Origin: Tanypteryx hageni
Taxonomy: Eukaryota; Arthropoda; Insecta; Odonata; Petaluridae
DNA length: 64,000 nucleotides
NCBI GenBank assembly: GCA_028673005.1
Contig: CM054113.1
Coordinates: 209,551,504-209,615,503 of the forward strand
Direction: 5' to 3'
Positions 47,501 to 59,206 of the stretch are shown here, one piece after another. The number at the start of each line of letters is the position of its first letter. Position 1 is the stretch's first letter. The notes below the pieces were generated by a model. It ran no database searches. It was not told where the DNA came from and saw only the letters and a program-made list of their open reading frames with translations. A program made the translations under genes and the position numbers.

Positions 47501-48189
47501 AAAAGTTATTAAATAAATTATTTTTGAGTATTTTTTACTATGGTATAGTGCCAACTATGTGCACAATATTAAAACATAGCTTTACCATCCTGCACTGATT
47601 TATTACCCATCCTAGTTATACAAGTTGTGAAAAATAGTATTTGGAAAACAGTATGATAACTACTTCCCTGCAGAAAACCAAATTAATACCTTTACAGCTT
47701 TAAAAATATCCACAAGCTCTCGTGTATCTCTCATGCGGTTAATCTGTAATGATATAAATTTTGCGGAGTTATTAATTATTACAGAAAATGAAAGCTTAAT
47801 AAACGAAAATATTAAAATATCTTTGGATGAAATTTATATTTGATTTTTCGAGCATCTATTAATGCAGCTATGTAACTTCATATTTTGAATGACCATTTTT
47901 CACTAGAAAATGCGGCAGTTTATGCTGTGGCATGGATCAACAGTTGATCCTAATCAAAGACTAGTGCCCCTACCCCTCCTGAATTGCCAGATCAATAGAT
48001 TCAACTCTATCTTTTATTTCTTTCAAATTCTTCGCTATCAAATTAATTGAATGATGGAATTAAACGCAGTATCCCAAGTGGAGTGATCGTGATGTCTTTT
48101 TATCGAGTTGAACCTCTTCAACCTCCCTTATTTCAAACTCGCTCTTCAATTGTTTGCTTTAACCTCGCCGCATACGCACGGTTAGTTGC

Positions 48190-48960
48190 ATAATGGCACC
48201 ACTTTATTCTCCCTCGAAGATTGAGCCGTGCAGATTTGACGTAGCGGCGATGCGCGATGACGTCGTCATGTATGTATGTATTCGAATAAAATTTTTTCGG
48301 ACTTTGCCCTCGAAAGCTCGCTTTCCCGGCTGCCTCGGACTCTCCTTCGCCCGTTTCCCGCCGCACCAATCCCCTTCCTCACTCGTGCCAGTCATTTCGC
48401 CGCACCAACGGCGACAATTGCGTGCGCTCGAGGGCCGCTCTCGGAGCGGGTGCAAAAAAATCTCCCGCAGTAGTTTGTGATTGTCTCTCTCGTCTGTCGC
48501 AGTTTGACGAGGTGCCGGAGAGAGGGCGCGCGGAGAGAGAGGAAAAAAAGAAGGAAGCGATCCGCAATCGTCTCAATTTGACTCTTCTCCGTCCCGCGCA
48601 CCGCCCCTCAACACGCTACTCGCGTCCCTCTCCTCCCTACCCAGCCCTCTCCATTCCCCACCCTCGCCATGAGCACATCGAAGGCGGACAGAGGCCGCCA
48701 ATGATTGACACCGGAGGCGTCGAAGGATACTTCGGGCAGTGCCGGGAGCGGCGCGGCTGCCCGCACCCTGGAACGGCGTTAAGATGGCCGCCGACTTCAA
48801 AGGAAGCACCCGTCATGATTTCAGGTGGGTGGGGAGGGGGAGAGAGCGGTTACGTCTCCCCCCTCCGCGCCTCGTCATACCCGTTCCTTGCTTCCCTCCC
48901 TCCCTCTCCCCATTTCCTCCGGTAAAGTGACGTCACTTCGCCGTGTCTGACATCGGAACG
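48190..48960 (+). promoter_or_regulatory. CpG-rich promoter-like block
   Basis: An abrupt GC- and CpG-rich island stands in AT-rich surroundings. It contains TGACGTCG near 48259 and a perfect CRE-type palindrome TGACGTCA at 48928-48935. The string TTAAGATGGCCGCC at the candidate start codon resembles the YY1-type AAGATGGCGGC element often found at housekeeping-gene starts. With the candidate first exon at 48784 it fits a + strand promoter of the ORP gene 8 kb downstream. Function is inferred from composition and motifs only. Confidence 0.5.
48784..48824 (+). CDS. Candidate first coding exon of the ORP-like gene
   Basis: ATG at 48784 in strong context (AAGATGGCC) opens MAADFKGSTRHDF and reaches TTTCAG followed by GTGGGT, a plausible donor. 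The coding part is 41 bases, leaving two bases of a split codon. The first recognised ORD exon at 57169 begins with exactly the one base needed to complete it, so direct splicing would keep the frame. That agreement has a one-in-three chance of being accidental. Intervening exons or an unrelated gene are also possible. The peptide itself shows no recognisable domain. Confidence 0.35.
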
Positions 48961-49866
48961 TATTGAAAGTGTGAGAAATGCGACCGTGAAAAAGTCCGCA
49001 TTAAAACGTTTCCCTCCCCTTTTCTCCATATTGCTCGCGTAATCCAACCCTAAGGTGACTCGGCCAAACTCTCCACCCCCCTTGTTCATGCTTCCTGATT
49101 TTTCACTGTTTTATTACTATCACTTGGGATATGGAGTGATTAACATCCACGATCTGCAACTAATCCGAAGCTTTCGTTTCCTAACGAAAAAATCCCATAA
49201 TGAAGTGCTTTCCGTGAACCGTTTATACATCTTCGTTTATGTGGCCTGCGAATGAACGATTGACTTTTCCACTCGATCGCTTATTCCGTGAGGTCGCAGT
49301 GTTTGTAATTTTCGACAGGGTGGCTGAAATGTCACGTTTCAGCTGTCTCTGCGAGTAAACGTGAATTTTATTGCAATGAAGGTCATGTTCCAAGGTTGTT
49401 GTCTATTGTTCTAGTTCTTATCATGTGTAGCGTGCCGTGTAAGACATGTTAGGAGCGTTAATATTTATAGTGTTCTAGTAGGGATTGTGTGTGCTCAAAA
49501 CTCTAGAAAAAAATGCTGCTTCTTATTGATATTTATGTTTCGATGCTTAATCCTTGGTATCATAATACGCTATCGCGCTTCCTTCCTGAAGCCACGTTGA
49601 AATTTTGCAATATTTTCATCGCTATGGATTTAGATATTACTATTTAATGTGTAAATATTAATATCTTGTGTGTGCGCATGTGAAGGAATAAATAGCATAA
49701 CCAGCGAGGTGTGTCTGCCATACCTTAGCTTTTGCGAGCGTATGCGATTACGTTTACTTATTATACAAAGATGTAGTTCTGTTTGTGCTGCTTTTTTAAG
49801 GTATGAATCCCAAATTTACGCCTGTTCTTAAATTAAAGCCCGCTTTTATATTCATAACTTTTGTTT

Positions 49867-49988
49867 GCTTACATTATCTTTTTCCGCTTACATTATCTTT
49901 TGCCGCTTACATTATCTTTTGCCGCTTACATTATCTTTTGCCGCTTACATTATCTTTTGCCGCTTACATTATCTTTTGCCGCTTACAT
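49867..49988. repeat. 19-bp minisatellite, six units plus a partial
   Basis: Units of GCTTACATTATCTTTTGCC follow head to tail at 19-base spacing. The first copy has one substitution (TTTTTCC) and the last is cut after GCTTACAT. There are no spacers, so this is not a CRISPR-like array. The repeating peptides in all three frames are artefacts. Confidence 0.95.
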
Positions 49989-50933
49989 CCTTTTCTGCTG
50001 TAATAATTTTTATTCTTTAAAATTTGAGCTCAGTTTTATTTTTTCTTGCTTGATACACGAACTTTAGGATCAATTACTACTAAAGTTGAAGTTGAAAATA
50101 TTAAGAGAAATTTGCTATTGGGTAACTTATTATAGTTTAATTAACATGAAACCTATTTTTGTATTTAGCATACAAATGTAGATAATTTTAACCTTTAGCG
50201 CCCATTCGATGCTTGTAAGAGTACCAGTGATGATGAAATAACTTCTGCGCTTCTTATATTTGATTAGTTACTCCAAGCAATGGCCAATGCTCGCCAGAGG
50301 ATATTCAGATGTTATTCTCCTGCTGTTTATTGGTTCAAAGTTTGAGAGCGAAAGAAAAATTGATTTTGGCTTGTGATATGGATAATGAATCCAATCTTTC
50401 CGGCTTTTCCGAAGAAAGCAGAGATGGTGATGACAGACTCTCAGGCAACGATATCTGTGCTCGAGAAAAATGGTCACAGGACAAATGGAATACTTTTCGC
50501 ATCTTCTTTTTTACTTCAAGGATCAGTGTATTGAGAAAAAACGTTAATATACAATATTTTTTGGTTTTATTTCAAAATTTTAAAATCATCTGGGCAAAAA
50601 GTTTTGCTTAAATAAATTACAAAACAAAACTTGGAAATATATTTTCTTTATAATGCTGTTTGTTTGATCATTTTTCATCGTCATTTTAGAATGTGTGTGT
50701 AATTTTATAGATATTCATATTCTTGAATTAACTCCCAGCCGTGGGAAAGGTAAAATGAGAATTAAATCCTCCCGTTTAAGGTTTATCATATTTTCTTAAG
50801 TTATAAAAATATACTTCTCCCGTATCTACTTAGATATCTCGCCTATCTATCTCCTGTCTTAGCGCATGATTATAGTTATTAATTTTGGCCGAAGAGATCC
50901 GTCTCTGATCACAGAAATAACGATATATGTGGT

Positions 50934-51193
50934 CAGGGACGGATAAACCTATCGGGAATTCGGGCAGGTCCCGATGGGCCGTTCACATTTACGCTAAAAG
51001 TAGCAAAATTTAAAGTGTATAAAAATATTTGTTGAAATATTTAGCCGCGACATAGAAAAACAACAAAATAATGTTAAATCCTATGTGAATAATATTTTGA
51101 ATTTTGTTTGTGAGTATATATAAATATTTAAATAAAAATATCATAACTATAGGGGCCGGTTCAGATAAAAACTCCCGGGCCGATATTCCCCTG
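50934..51193. mobile_element. hAT-type MITE (260 bp)
   Basis: The left end starts CAGGGACGGATAAACC with nearby GGTCCCGATGGGCCG. The right end, reverse-complemented, starts CAGGGGAATATCGGCCCGGG. Flanking octamers TATGTGGT and TAAGTGTT agree at six of eight positions, consistent with an aged 8-bp target duplication. The interior is AT-rich and noncoding. Confidence 0.6.
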
Positions 51194-52227
51194 TAAGTGT
51201 TCATAACAGCCGAAGCTAACTCTTAAAGCGGTAAATATTTCCAGGAGAAAGAATTTTCTTATTTTTCTTTCATAGTGAATAAAAAGGTTTTAACGGTTAA
51301 ACCAACGCAGAATAGGATAAACGAATATATATTTTTATCTACACGCGTGCCAAAAATTCAGATTTGGAAGGTAAACTATCATCGTCTTGTAAATAAAGTG
51401 AATTTATTTAATGATTTAATATTTCAGTTATGTAAATGACGGTGACAGTTTTTCGCTGAAACCTTGGTCTTTTATAATATACCGGTAAAAATAACGTTTG
51501 TTTTGTCGTTTTTCACTTTAAATAAATTATCCAAATTGGGTGGATTTTCCGTATATTTCACTGCGGGATATTTGTTCAAAATAATTTCAGAATTTAGATT
51601 TTTCAAATAAGATTGTTCTATGACCTTATTACAAATTAAAATTTAATTAAAAGTTTTAGATTATAAGTTTATATATATTTTCTAGCAAATTTGGGCAGTT
51701 TGCAATAAAATCGTTCAAATTAATTATCTTTCATCATTTATTTTAAAAGCAAAATAAATGCGTACATTAATTTTAAAAGTGAAGGATTTGATAATTTTTC
51801 TTCCTGATAATTTAAAAATAAGATACACTGATTCTCTTGTGCAGTAATCTCACAAAAAGCTTCTTCATATGTCCCGAAAATTTTATGATCTCTAGAAAAA
51901 GTGCTGTCAGAAACGAAGAGATGACGATATAAATTCGAAATAATTGCTAATTGCATAACTACGTCTGCGTGTTGCCCTCCACCTAATGGACAAAAGATAA
52001 AGAATTAAGGCGAATGTAACATTTAATTACTATTATAGAACATGTAGTGTTATTAATTTTATTTTAGTGTCCTAAGTAATTAGGAAATAGTATTTGATAT
52101 TAGTATGCAATGTAACAATAAGTAAAGATATACGATTTTCGTGTTTGGAAATTGGCCCTTTTGGCCTGTGGCTCTTTATGCACCACTCAGGCTGCATTCG
52201 CGTAACTACGAAACTGTTTATTATATT

Positions 52228-53210
52228 CAGAGCTGGTGGGAGCCTTTGTGGCACCCAGGGCAAAATAATTTTAAACGCCTTTGTAAAACAAGTTTATTTT
52301 ATTGAAAAATATATTTTATTATTTAAATAAAAAATATGAAAAACGTAATTAATAAATTATTTAAATTAACACGTTTTGGACCGTGCCCGGAAATCTCCGT
52401 TTTCGTAACGCGCAAAACAAAAAATAATTTTTACACCATCTATGAATGGAAAGTCAAATATTTTGGTACAGTTTTCTTTATCAATGATTCAATCGCTATG
52501 TAAGCATAAATCTTTAAAGATAAATCTTTTATCGACCGAGATTTGACACTAAACTCAGCTGTCATTTCTTGTTTGGCGTGCGTTGTTTTTTTAAATGCTT
52601 TATAATAATAAAAAACTATCTTCAGTGACGAATTTTTACATATAATGTAAGATTGTTCTATTTTTATTCACGTACGTTATGGTTCGCGACATGGGCAGTT
52701 AGATCAAAAATATTATTGACGGCAAAGGGCTATATGATGAATTGAAAATTTTTCCTGATCTTTGAAAAAATGAAGCCAAATTACTTCCACTACAAGCTTT
52801 GAACTTCATTCATAAAGCAATTTTCAGGACATTTTTCCAAACACATGGGTTGCATTACGTGTATGTTAAACACTTCCCATGACAATTGCTAGTGGTGAAA
52901 ATGTTTTTCAAATTGAAACTGATCGGAACCTATTTGAGATCAACAACCGCCCAAGGACGATTTCAATTGAGCAAAATGTAGTTTCAAAATCAAATACATC
53001 AAAATTAATTGCCACATTTGCCGAGGGGAAAGCAAGAAATTAGTTTTTCAGTTAATTTTAAAAAAATTAATAGTAAAAACATTTTTGTTGACACATTTGT
53101 TTTTTTGCACCTTTCAAAGTTTTGGCGCCCTTCAAATTTTTGGCGCCCTTCAAATTTTTGGCGCCCTGGGCAAAATGCCCCAGTTGCCCCCCCTCCTTAT
53201 CACGGCGCTG
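52228..53210 (+). mobile_element. Internally deleted hAT element of ZMYM-like subfamily (983 bp)
   Basis: The left end CAGAGCTGG and right end (reverse-complemented) CAGCGCCGTG are flanked by ATTATATT and ATTATATC, an 8-bp duplication with one change. The subterminal regions carry CACCCAGGGCAAAATA (left) and GGCGCCCTGGGCAAAATGCC (right), with the phrase TTTGGCGCCCTTCAAATTT repeated in tandem at the right. The interior keeps only the C-terminal part of the transposase. It differs from the 43.9-kb hAT in ends and protein, so it is a separate family. Confidence 0.8.
52715..53043 (+). pseudogene. C-terminal remnant of a ZMYM-like hAT transposase
   Basis: With frameshifts and stops the + strand reads LYDELKIFPDL, LPLQALNFIH, LPMTIASGENVFQIE and finally KLIATFAEGKARN. 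These correspond to the conserved hAT dimerisation block (family form: P-V-T-V-A-S-A-E-R-S-F) and the acidic/basic tail of transposases annotated as zinc finger MYM-type-like proteins. The zinc finger, DDE core and most of the rest are missing. The conserved Glu of the block survives but the reading frame does not. Confidence 0.75.
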
Positions 53211-53819
53211 ATTATATCTTTGATGATAATATATCTTACGTATTTTTGACGGAATTGTTAGTTATCTTCTCCAAATTCAACAAAGAAAAATAATATTTTG
53301 ACATTTATCAAATGCATTCCATTTACTTATATTTTGTATTTATATCCTTTGAATTTCATTCAAATTTTGTGTGTGATTATTGTGATTATACCTTAAAACA
53401 ACTGTATTCGTAAGAACTGCCGAAATCAAGTTAATTATGTTAGTTTCAGCTCAAATTATTAATTAGTAGACCAAAAATATTTATTTTTTTACACGCGAAA
53501 AATTCTAATGCGTTAATTATTGTGCCGTTAACAATATGCATATTTATTTTTGTATATCACAACTAGCGTAATTGCCCGTCAACGGGATATGACGGGTACG
53601 CGTGAATTAAGTATTAAGTTAAAATTGAAATAAAAAATTAATGAAACCAACTTTTTATGCACTAAAAAGTAAACAATAAATATCAAATTCACATAATTTA
53701 GTGTTCCAGAGAGTAAAAATAGTTTTGGGCGAATAGAAATTGTATGACTAAGAAATACATTAAATGCTATATAATTCATGTACACCCAAAATTATTTGTA
53801 ATTTATGGAACATTTAATT

Positions 53820-53865
53820 TTGTCTCATTCCCTCTCTCTCTCTCTCCCTCTCTGTCTCTCTCCTT
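53820..53865. repeat. Short CT-rich microsatellite
   Basis: A 45-base run of CTCTCTCTCC-type sequence in an AT-rich, gene-free area. Confidence 0.85.
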
Positions 53866-53869
53866 TTTC

Positions 53870-55410
53870 ATTAAGGTCATATTAAGGTTCATATAAGTCC
53901 AGGTCTGAAGATCGTAGGTCAATTATTTCTAATTTTAATTTGCAAAAGAGTAAAAGCCTATAAGTCAAAAAATCGATTTTTACGTGTTATCATATGGGAA
54001 ATGGCACCCCCTCCCCTCCCCCCTTCCACCAAAAATCAAAATTCTGATCCTGAAGTGCACATCCTCATGATCCCATAATTAAGTGTACCAACTTTAAAGT
54101 CGCTAAGTTTCTTGGTTTTCAAGATATGTTATCCACAAACATTGCCTTTTATTAATAATCTATAGATCTATAGATTGTTTGTTCAGTGGTAGAGTGAATG
54201 CAACTCGCAACAAATATTTGTGAGTGATTTTCACATTCTTAATATTTTTTGGATTGTCCCACTGCAATCATATAATGAAACTTCCTTTTTGTTCTTATAA
54301 TGAAGTAAATAAAAAACAACTTATGATGCACATCACTGAATCTTTGTGAACAGCTTACAAATATCAGCATGGGAAAAGTGATATTAAAAATTTTATCACT
54401 GACATGAGTTTATTTTGAAAATTGTTTTGATAACTCAATTGTGCAAAAGTTTTCAATATTAATCTATTTTTCCGAGTTTGTTCAATTGCACACGAGTGGT
54501 CTGGATTGTAAGTTTCAAAATGTGCTCGCTTCTTTTACTCTGCGTAAGTTGTTGTACAAAGTAGTTCAATCAGAATGATGATGGCCATTGAAGGATTTAC
54601 TACAGTTGGGTTATTTTAAAAATGCACTTTTTCATTCACTTAATTTAGTAGATCTAAGCCTGTGGGCAATATAATGGGTCTTTGATGATTCCTTAACTAC
54701 TAAAAACTTAGTCTGTTTTATAAAAAAACTTGTTTTAATCCTTTTGAAGTATGTTTATACCTCTCACAATAAATATTTGTTGGAATGTTTCTTCAAAATA
54801 AAGTACTCATCTTCATTTTTCTAGGAAGACTAGAATTTAATGAGGTGCTATATTTGATTGCAAGAAAGTTGCGATATCGAGCCACATTCTCTTTTTCATA
54901 TCTATTTTTTTTAATTTCCCTAGCCCTGCCTCCCTTCCCTAGAAAATTTTCTTTTATGTTTTAAACAGGTTTTTATCTAAAAATTATTCACAATTTTTAT
55001 TTATTTATTTATTTAAATGCGTTCAATGCCCAATTTTACAATGAATAATACGAACATCAAATGTAAAGAAAATATATTTGAGTTGCAAAATACAGAAAGA
55101 CAGAAACATTATCTCATGACTTATCTAAGTGATTTAGAGAAGCCACACATCATCTCAGTGAAATTTTTTTGTTTAATGTTGTTTTGTCAGTAAATATTGA
55201 TAAAATGCATCTGAAATATTACTTGTACAAATAAAAGAATGAAATCCACCCACCACTAGTGACCGAATGGATACTGGCATTGTCTGGCATACATATATCG
55301 CTGTCACTCTCAGACAGCAACAAAAGTTACACATTCATCTGCACTACATCTTTTACGGAGGTGATAAGTTGGCAGAGCATTTGAATACATCAGTACAAGA
55401 CTTAATATCA
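53870..55410. other. AT-rich sequence, no gene seen
   Basis: Only short frames without domain character are present, and no paired repeat ends were found. If the first exon at 48784 belongs to the ORP gene, this lies in its first intron. Confidence 0.4.
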
Positions 55411-55417
55411 TCTAAGT

Positions 55418-55578
55418 CAGTGGTGAGCAACCCTGTGGCCTGCAGATCACAAGGAGAGTCCTCCAGAGCACTTTATGTGGCCTGCGAAGCTATGATTAAA
55501 AGGAGATTTAACACATATTCATATCATATTTAGTCAGATTATGACAATAATACACTTGGAAAAGGTTGCCCACTACTG
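55418..55578. mobile_element. hAT MITE (161 bp) with perfect target duplication
   Basis: The ends are CAGTGGTGAGCAACC and, reverse-complemented, CAGTAGTGGGCAACC. Both are flanked by the identical octamer ATCTAAGT (55410-55417 and 55579-55586). The interior contains TGTGGCCTGCGAAGC, common in this hAT MITE group. It carries no transposase. Confidence 0.88.
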
Positions 55579-55679
55579 ATCTAAGTGGTTATAAAAGAAA
55601 TAAAAAAATATTAAAACTTTAAATGGACAGAATTAAAAACATACTAAAGATGAAAATTTGAGAAAAAACTGATTTTAGT

Positions 55680-55788
55680 CCAAAATGCTTTGTGCCTCCT
55701 TGGAATCCTCATATGCCCCATGGAATCCTCATATACCCCCTAGGAGGACATGCCCCACTGGTTAAGAACCAGGGCTCTAAAGGACTGG
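55680..55788. mobile_element. Truncated hAT MITE right end
   Basis: The segment ends CCCCACTGGTTAAGAACCAGGG. Its reverse complement gives a CTGGTTCTTAACCAGTGGGG end typical of Charlie-type hAT repeats. Just before it is the doubled string ATGGAATCCTCATAT/TTGGAATCCTCATAT. No matching left end was found. Confidence 0.45.
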
Positions 55789-57168
55789 AATTTTAAAGAA
55801 ATCTTGAGCTGATATCTATATGCATTGGTTATAACTGATGGTCTATGACAGAGACCAGTACACTTAAATGCTTTCAGGTACTGGGGACTTAAAAACCCTT
55901 CTAATAAAAAGCTGAACATGGAGTCTAATTATTTGATGAAAAGCGTTCTTCATATATTTTACATCATGAATTCATTCATTCAGCCAAGTAAGTGTAACAA
56001 TTAAGTATACCAATGTTCTATTTCCAGATAAATGTAACACACCAGGAAGTAGTCATTTGGAGAATTTTGAGCATGATGTTTGCTTTTGCATGTACTTAAT
56101 AACAACATTTGCATGCAATTCCAATACTTTTTCATAATGTAATAAATAAATTTAAGATTTAAAATTTATTATAGCATTGGCTGCAAATGGATGTAATAAA
56201 TTCTAAATGTTTTTAAAAAAATGGTGTGCTTTATGTGCTCAAGTGTTGTTTATTCCTTTTTCTAATCCAATCAACTATTGACATAAATGCCTTAGCAATT
56301 GAATTTAAAGTTTGCATTTCCATATTAACCTTAATCCACAGATAATGAAAATGTCATATTCACATTCAGAAAATCTGTTTTATCTAGATTTATATTGAAT
56401 TTCTTGTAAGCTTAAATATATTTTGAATGGCATAAATTGAATTTCTGTTAACAGTAATCAGTCTTTTATGGGTAAAAGCATGTTTATGGATGAATTAGCA
56501 TAATAGTGTGTTGTTCAAGACATTAAATTCTTTTTTGTTCCTCATAAAACAAGTTATTTATTTCAGACTTTTATGCAGCACTGCTATCAGGAAGTTTCTT
56601 TTATGGTATAATAATTTTATAGTGCTTCATTTAAATTGGCTAAACAGTGTAATTGTTTAAGACATTGGCCTTTCAAGTTTATAAAGTTGATAATGTTTTT
56701 ATACACCTGGAGAACAGTTGGAAAGGCAAACATAAATATTTTACTTCGTAGTTTTTAACTTTTGATAACAGTTATTATTTGGACAATTTCACTATAATAT
56801 ATTAATTAAAATATGTTGAAAAGAAAATTGACATCTCCAAATAATTTTTAAGTAATAAAACTTTATTTTTAGTCATTATTTGGAGTGAAATTAATATTAT
56901 GGTAACCAACCATAAAGTAATTTTATTATGTTATGGTAATTAAATCAGATCAGTCACTCAAAGATCTAAAATTTATTAGATGAATGATAATGTCTACAAT
57001 AATGTAGATTTGTTTATCTAATTATCTCAAAGTTGAAGAATTATTTTCTTTGTAATCACCAAATATCATTCAGTGAATTCTAAGGTCATTTCATAATAAC
57101 CACCTGACTGTAAGAGCAAAAATTGCAACTATGACCATGTGTTTGTATTTCCATTTCTTATCCTTCAG

Positions 57169-57379
57169 GCAAAAACTGCCAGTGGCTATGTTCAATCGTA
57201 ATGACTTCAGTATATGGTCTGTGCTGAAAAATTGCATAGGGAAGGAGCTCAGTAAAATTACTATGCCAGTCGTCTTCAACGAACCTCTCTCCTTTCTCCA
57301 ACGTATGGTGGAGTACATGGAATATGCTCACCTACTCAAGCGAGCTGCTCAAGAGCAAGACCCAGTGGATAGAATGCGA
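57169..57379 (+). CDS. OSBPL1A/2-like: Exon of ORP1/ORP2-group oxysterol-binding-related protein
   Basis: The exon is bounded by a pyrimidine-rich TTATCCTTCAG acceptor and a GTGGGT donor. It encodes 70 codons after one base of a split codon: LPVAMFNRNDFSIW, IGKELSKITMPVVFNEPLSF and LQRMVEYMEYAHLL. This is the start of the ORD lipid-binding domain, where the lid region and the NEPLSFLQR block help cover the sterol/phosphoinositide pocket. Members of the group transfer or sense sterols and PI4P at contacts between the endoplasmic reticulum and endosomes or plasma membrane. The very high similarity to animal ORP1/ORP2 leaves little doubt about the family. It splices in phase 0 to the exon at 58050. 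Confidence 0.93.
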
Positions 57380-58049
57380 GTGGGTATAACTTAAAATGGG
57401 TATTTTATGCTTATACCTATGGGTGGGAGGAGGTTGGGTTTAGTGAAGATAAAAACCTTTGATATGTTAGAATGTCAAATTAATTTCACAGAATATCTAT
57501 CAATGCTTTTTATGAGCAACTCTGAAGAAGACTACAAGAAAATTAAATGAGGGACACTATGCATATTTTCCTTAAATTTTAATTTAAAACTTACAGAAGC
57601 AACAGCTTGAAATTTAAAATAAAGCTCATTATCTTAAAAAGCAAAATATAGGCTATTTTGAATGCCAAACCTAATTAAATTTAAACTTTAAATGGCTGTT
57701 CAAAGTGAGGTTTATTTTTCATTGGAAATATTTTTGCTATTTTTATAATTTATGTAGTATTTAAAAAATACCTTTCCAATGACAATAATTTGCATCAAAA
57801 TACCTTTGAAACTATTTAAGTAATATATGTATTTAAGGTAAATAATCATTTACATGTTCAATATATCCTTTTTGTTAAAAATAATACCATCCTTTGATTA
57901 TTGATGCAATATTGCACACTTAACTTCCCTATAAATGACCCCAATAAAATGTATTTGATCAAGATGACAAATCTGCATAAAACCATTGAGTTGATAAGCA
58001 ACCATCGATAATGGTAGATAATGAAATAAAATTCTTTCTTTTCCTCTAG

Positions 58050-58159
58050 TATGTGGCTGCATTTGCTGTAAGTGCCCTTGCTTTTAACTGGGAGAGGCTA
58101 GGAAAACCATTTAATCCTCTTCTTGGAGAAACATACGAACTTGAGAGAGAAGACTTCAG
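58050..58159 (+). CDS. OSBPL1A/2-like: Second ORD exon with the LGETYEL signature
   Basis: The exon follows TTTTCCTCTAG and ends before GTAAGG. It encodes 36 codons plus two bases: [20 protein letters not shown], then [11 protein letters not shown] and EREDF. The [10 protein letters not shown] block is a hallmark of ORD proteins. The next expected block, EQVSHHPP, whose histidines bind the PI4P phosphate, was searched for by eye to the end of the window and not found, so the following exon probably lies beyond 64000. The intron after it contains at least one LINE and one hAT relic. Confidence 0.93.
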
Positions 58160-58187
58160 GTAAGGTATAATGTAAATTTTAGCATAA

Positions 58188-58440
58188 GGGTACGGGCAGA
58201 CTAGCAAGCAGTAAGCTGTGAGCATTGATCGGTGAGTGATGAGCGGTATGTGTCTAGTGGTCTGCTGTCTCAAGTGTTTAAGTGATTAGCAGTAAGCGCT
58301 GAGCATTTTAAGAGTTGAGGGTTGAGTGACATACTGCTCTGAATAGTTTAGTTGCATTCATGGCATCATCAGAGGCAGTTTGTGTTGCGCTACTTTTAGA
58401 AAATAGGGGTAAGTCCTACTGTCATTGAAATAATTGAAAT
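58188..58440 (+). mobile_element. Possible PIF/Harbinger-like remnant
   Basis: GGGTACGGGCAGACTAGCAA and the following GCAGTAAGCTGTGAGC repeats (AGCAGTAAGC occurs twice) look like an inverted-repeat end of this superfamily. About 160 bases later a short frame starts MASSEAVCVALLLENRGK. The evidence is resemblance only; no right end or catalytic region was seen. Confidence 0.3.
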
Positions 58441-58574
58441 ATGTGACAATGAGGTAAAGAAAAAAGATTTCCATTGAGGATGATTGCATGCAAATCATGG
58501 ATAAAAAATATTAAATTTTGGATAGGCAAGTTATAAAGATTAATTTTGGCATTTCCTCTTTTGCTCTAGTAACC

Positions 58575-58825
58575 CTATGGACTTTCTTTTTTCACTCTGT
58601 ATAATTCCAGTTTGATTATAATTCAAGATGTCCTTGATCCAATGAGATACTGTGTTATCCGACAACGGAATCTGTTTAAGGCATTTTGCACTATCATAAT
58701 CGATCATGCATCAATTATGTCTTTGGCACACAGTATTACTATTTTTTCAGCTTTAATGAATTATTCTCCACATTTAGCAATTCTATAACTCACTTTATAC
58801 AAGTCTAAAAGAGCGGTTTTGGCAT
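58575..58825 (-). pseudogene. Relic of a ZBED5/FAM200-like hAT transposase
   Basis: On the minus strand, broken by a stop and a frameshift, one reads LYKVSYRIAKCGE, CAKDIID, then KCLKQIPLSDNTVSHWIKDI. In the hAT branch related to vertebrate ZBED5 and FAM200 proteins these are the consecutive blocks SYxVAK-(K)P-H, KDIV and IPLSNDTVSRRI, in the same order and spacing. Only about 80 residues of the middle-N region remain and no inverted ends were recognised. It lies in the intron after the ORP exons. Confidence 0.7.
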
Positions 58826-59206
58826 TACTTGTATATTTAAAAAACCAATGATATTTGACTAACTTTTACGAAATCTTCACATTATTTAAAAAAGAATGAC
58901 GATGGTTAGTTTTTATAATTTTTATGATTTGTCTCTAAGTGGCATATTAGAAGTGATGGCTTCATGTAGCTATTTGCCAATTGTTCACCACAAAAGACAT
59001 GAGTTTTTTTTCTTCCACTTTTGTTCACATTTAAAACAAAAACAATATCTTTAAATGACTCATTATACTTTCAAAGTTTATATGTTGATTTTTGTGCTTG
59101 TGGTTCTGTTTAACAATTTTTATTGACTTCTGATTGATTTGTCAAACTGCTGGTATTCAACCAAAATTCCATAATGTAATTTTTATATCCATAAGGAATA
59201 ATATAT

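Noticed and set aside
49867..49988. Regular repeats considered as a CRISPR-like array
   Set aside because: Repeats are directly adjacent with no spacers; a plain 19-bp minisatellite in a eukaryotic genome.
50309..50611. 100-residue frame with the acidic stretch SGFSEESRDGDDRLSGND, considered as an ORP exon
   Set aside because: The acidic run recalls the region before the ORD in ORP2, but no good acceptor/donor pair surrounds it and similarity is only compositional.
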